The translations under genes were made by a program, and so were the position numbers. A stretch of 64,000 nucleotides of DNA from Clostridia bacterium (GTDB lineage: Bacteria; Bacillota; Clostridia; TANB77; CAG-508). Where the stretch lies: NCBI GenBank assembly GCA_017404545.1, contig JAFRCC010000020.1, positions 1-64,000 of the forward strand, read 5' to 3'. Shown here piece after piece: positions 63,068 to 64,000 of this stretch (position 1 is its first letter; each line of letters starts with the position of its first letter). Below the pieces are notes generated by a model. It was given only the letters and a program-made list of their open reading frames with translations. It was not told the origin of the DNA and ran no database searches.

Positions 63068-64000
63068 ATGAGCAAAAATATCAAATTAAATTTGAACTAT
63101 GCGGGAATACCGGATAACGAAATTAATGCATACGCAGACCAAGTAAAGAGAGCTCATAAAGAGCTTAACAAAGGATTAAATGACGATACAAAATATACAG
63201 GCTGGATTGAGTGGCCAATAAATTATGATAAAACAGAATTTCAAAAAATAAAGAAAATTGCGCAAAAAGTAAGAAGTGATTCTGAGGTACTTATTGTAAT
63301 TGGTATAGGGGGTTCATATTTAGGTGCTAGGGCTGTAATAGAGGCATTAACAAATCAATTTGAAAGAAAAGAAACTGAAATAATATATGTGGGAAACAAC
63401 TTAAATCCAAATTATATAAATGAAATAATCGAATATGTATCAGATAAGGATATATCATTGAATGTAATTTCAAAATCTGGAAAAACTACGGAGCCTGCTA
63501 TAGCATTTAGAATTTTTAGAAATTTAATGGAAGACAAATATGGTGTTGATGAAGCAAGAAAAAGAATTTTTGTTACAACAACCAAAAGAAAAGGTGCTTT
63601 GTATAAAATAGCTCTTCAGGAAAAGTATGTAAAATTAAATATCCCAGAGAATATAGGTGGAAGATATTCTGTGTTAACAGCAGTTGGAATTTTACCTATT
63701 GCTGTTGCTGGATTGAATATAGATAAAATAATGAGTGGAGCTAAGATCGCTGCAGAGGAATATAATAATGATGACTTGAAAAATAATGATTGCTATAAAT
63801 ATGCTGTTATTAGAAATATATTGTATGGAAATGAAAAAAATATAGAAATTCTAGCTTCATATGAACCAAAACTATTTTATTTTGCTGAATGGTGGAAACA
63901 ATTATTTGGGGAGAGCGAAGGAAAAGATTGTAAAGGGATTTTCCCAGCTTCTGTAACCTATACAACGGATTTGCATTCATTAGGGCAATATGTTCAAGAT
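63068..64000 (+). CDS. pgi: Glucose-6-phosphate isomerase (3' end outside window)
   Basis: ATG 63068 follows AGAAAGGAG, and the frame is open for 311 codons to the end of the window. The sequence is clearly phosphoglucose isomerase: [19 protein letters not shown] (about 77), [19 protein letters not shown] (about 137, the sugar-phosphate site), [23 protein letters not shown] (about 197) and [16 protein letters not shown] near the cut, with the catalytic region KLFYFAEWW. It interconverts glucose-6-phosphate and fructose-6-phosphate in glycolysis. The full protein should be about 440-450 residues, so roughly 130 are missing. Confidence 0.97.
   Translation, partial: MSKNIKLNLNYAGIPDNEINAYADQVKRAHKELNKGLNDDTKYTGWIEWPINYDKTEFQKIKKIAQKVRSDSEVLIVIGIGGSYLGARAVIEALTNQFERKETEIIYVGNNLNPNYINEIIEYVSDKDISLNVISKSGKTTEPAIAFRIFRNLMEDKYGVDEARKRIFVTTTKRKGALYKIALQEKYVKLNIPENIGGRYSVLTAVGILPIAVAGLNIDKIMSGAKIAAEEYNNDDLKNNDCYKYAVIRNILYGNEKNIEILASYEPKLFYFAEWWKQLFGESEGKDCKGIFPASVTYTTDLHSLGQYVQD

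Noticed and set aside
1..64000. CRISPR array
   Set aside because: No regularly spaced direct repeats with unique spacers were seen; the only tandem repeat is the 11-bp one at 46682.
1..64000. Many antisense ORFs of 60-150 codons opposite real genes
   Set aside because: They are low-complexity translations (Leu/Ile/Phe/Ser-rich) expected opposite A/T-rich genes, with no ribosome sites or family motifs.

Overview
The window is a low-GC, gene-dense bacterial chromosome segment, most likely from a spore-forming member of the Clostridia. The evidence is spoIIID, a Spo0A-like regulator, A/T-rich codon use, strong AGGAGG ribosome sites, RNase Y, undecaprenol/diacylglycerol kinase, meso-diaminopimelate dehydrogenase and many U-run terminators. 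It may belong to an uncultured gut lineage; that is an inference from gene style only. Almost all housekeeping genes are on the + strand.

Layout. 1-8 kb: a gene end, a lipoprotein, a membrane XRE/BNR-repeat protein, mntP, a NadE-NadD fusion followed by a membrane-anchored SF2 helicase. 8-10.5 kb: a minus-strand accessory block (C39-like protein, nucleoside deoxyribosyltransferase, a small protein, an XRE repressor). 10.6-13.4 kb: a possible signalling locus made of a Spo0A-like regulator, a 13-codon ORF enclosed by two terminator hairpins, and an AgrC-like GHKL kinase. 13.4-17.2 kb: a macro-like gene, ddh, a dead IS3/IS150-type element, gene debris and a YcxB-like gene. 17.2-19.1 kb: tRNA-Ser(CGA), a MazG-like gene, an orphan RNA unit carrying the 5S rRNA beta domain, and a DHH phosphoesterase. 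19.2-24.6 kb: an ABC exporter with its two-component system. 24.6-33.3 kb: phosphodiesterase, HD hydrolase, exported proteins, a frameshifted Dxs-like gene and more accessory genes. 33.4-38.1 kb: a TetR-controlled ABC exporter and a ZIP transporter. 38.3-42.3 kb: a giant HD-domain protein operon. 42.5-64 kb: rny, a deacetylase, MYG1, a CPBP protease, a DEAD-box helicase, Rsm22-like, acyl-CoA synthetase, dgkA, lepB, a DnaB-like/ParB-like pair, a G5 protein, spoIIID, a U32 peptidase-family protein, a WG-repeat protein and the start of pgi.

Two features stand out. First, 17850-18058 carries a 47-nt, gap-free match to the beta domain of 5S rRNA. It has its own promoter and terminator but no gamma domain, and a switchable outer helix. 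Second, a 13-aa ORF (11724-11765) lies between two strong hairpins immediately before a GHKL receptor-like kinase and after a Spo0A-like regulator. It could be a minimal signal peptide or a leader-peptide attenuator.

Five single genes (8097-8711, 8893-9642, 13429-13833, 27064-27198, 32562-33218) have clearly higher GC than their neighbours. Each has its own sigma-A-type promoter, and they look like independently acquired one-gene cassettes. Coordinates, promoters and hairpins were read by eye. Protein family calls rest on recognised motifs, not on searches.
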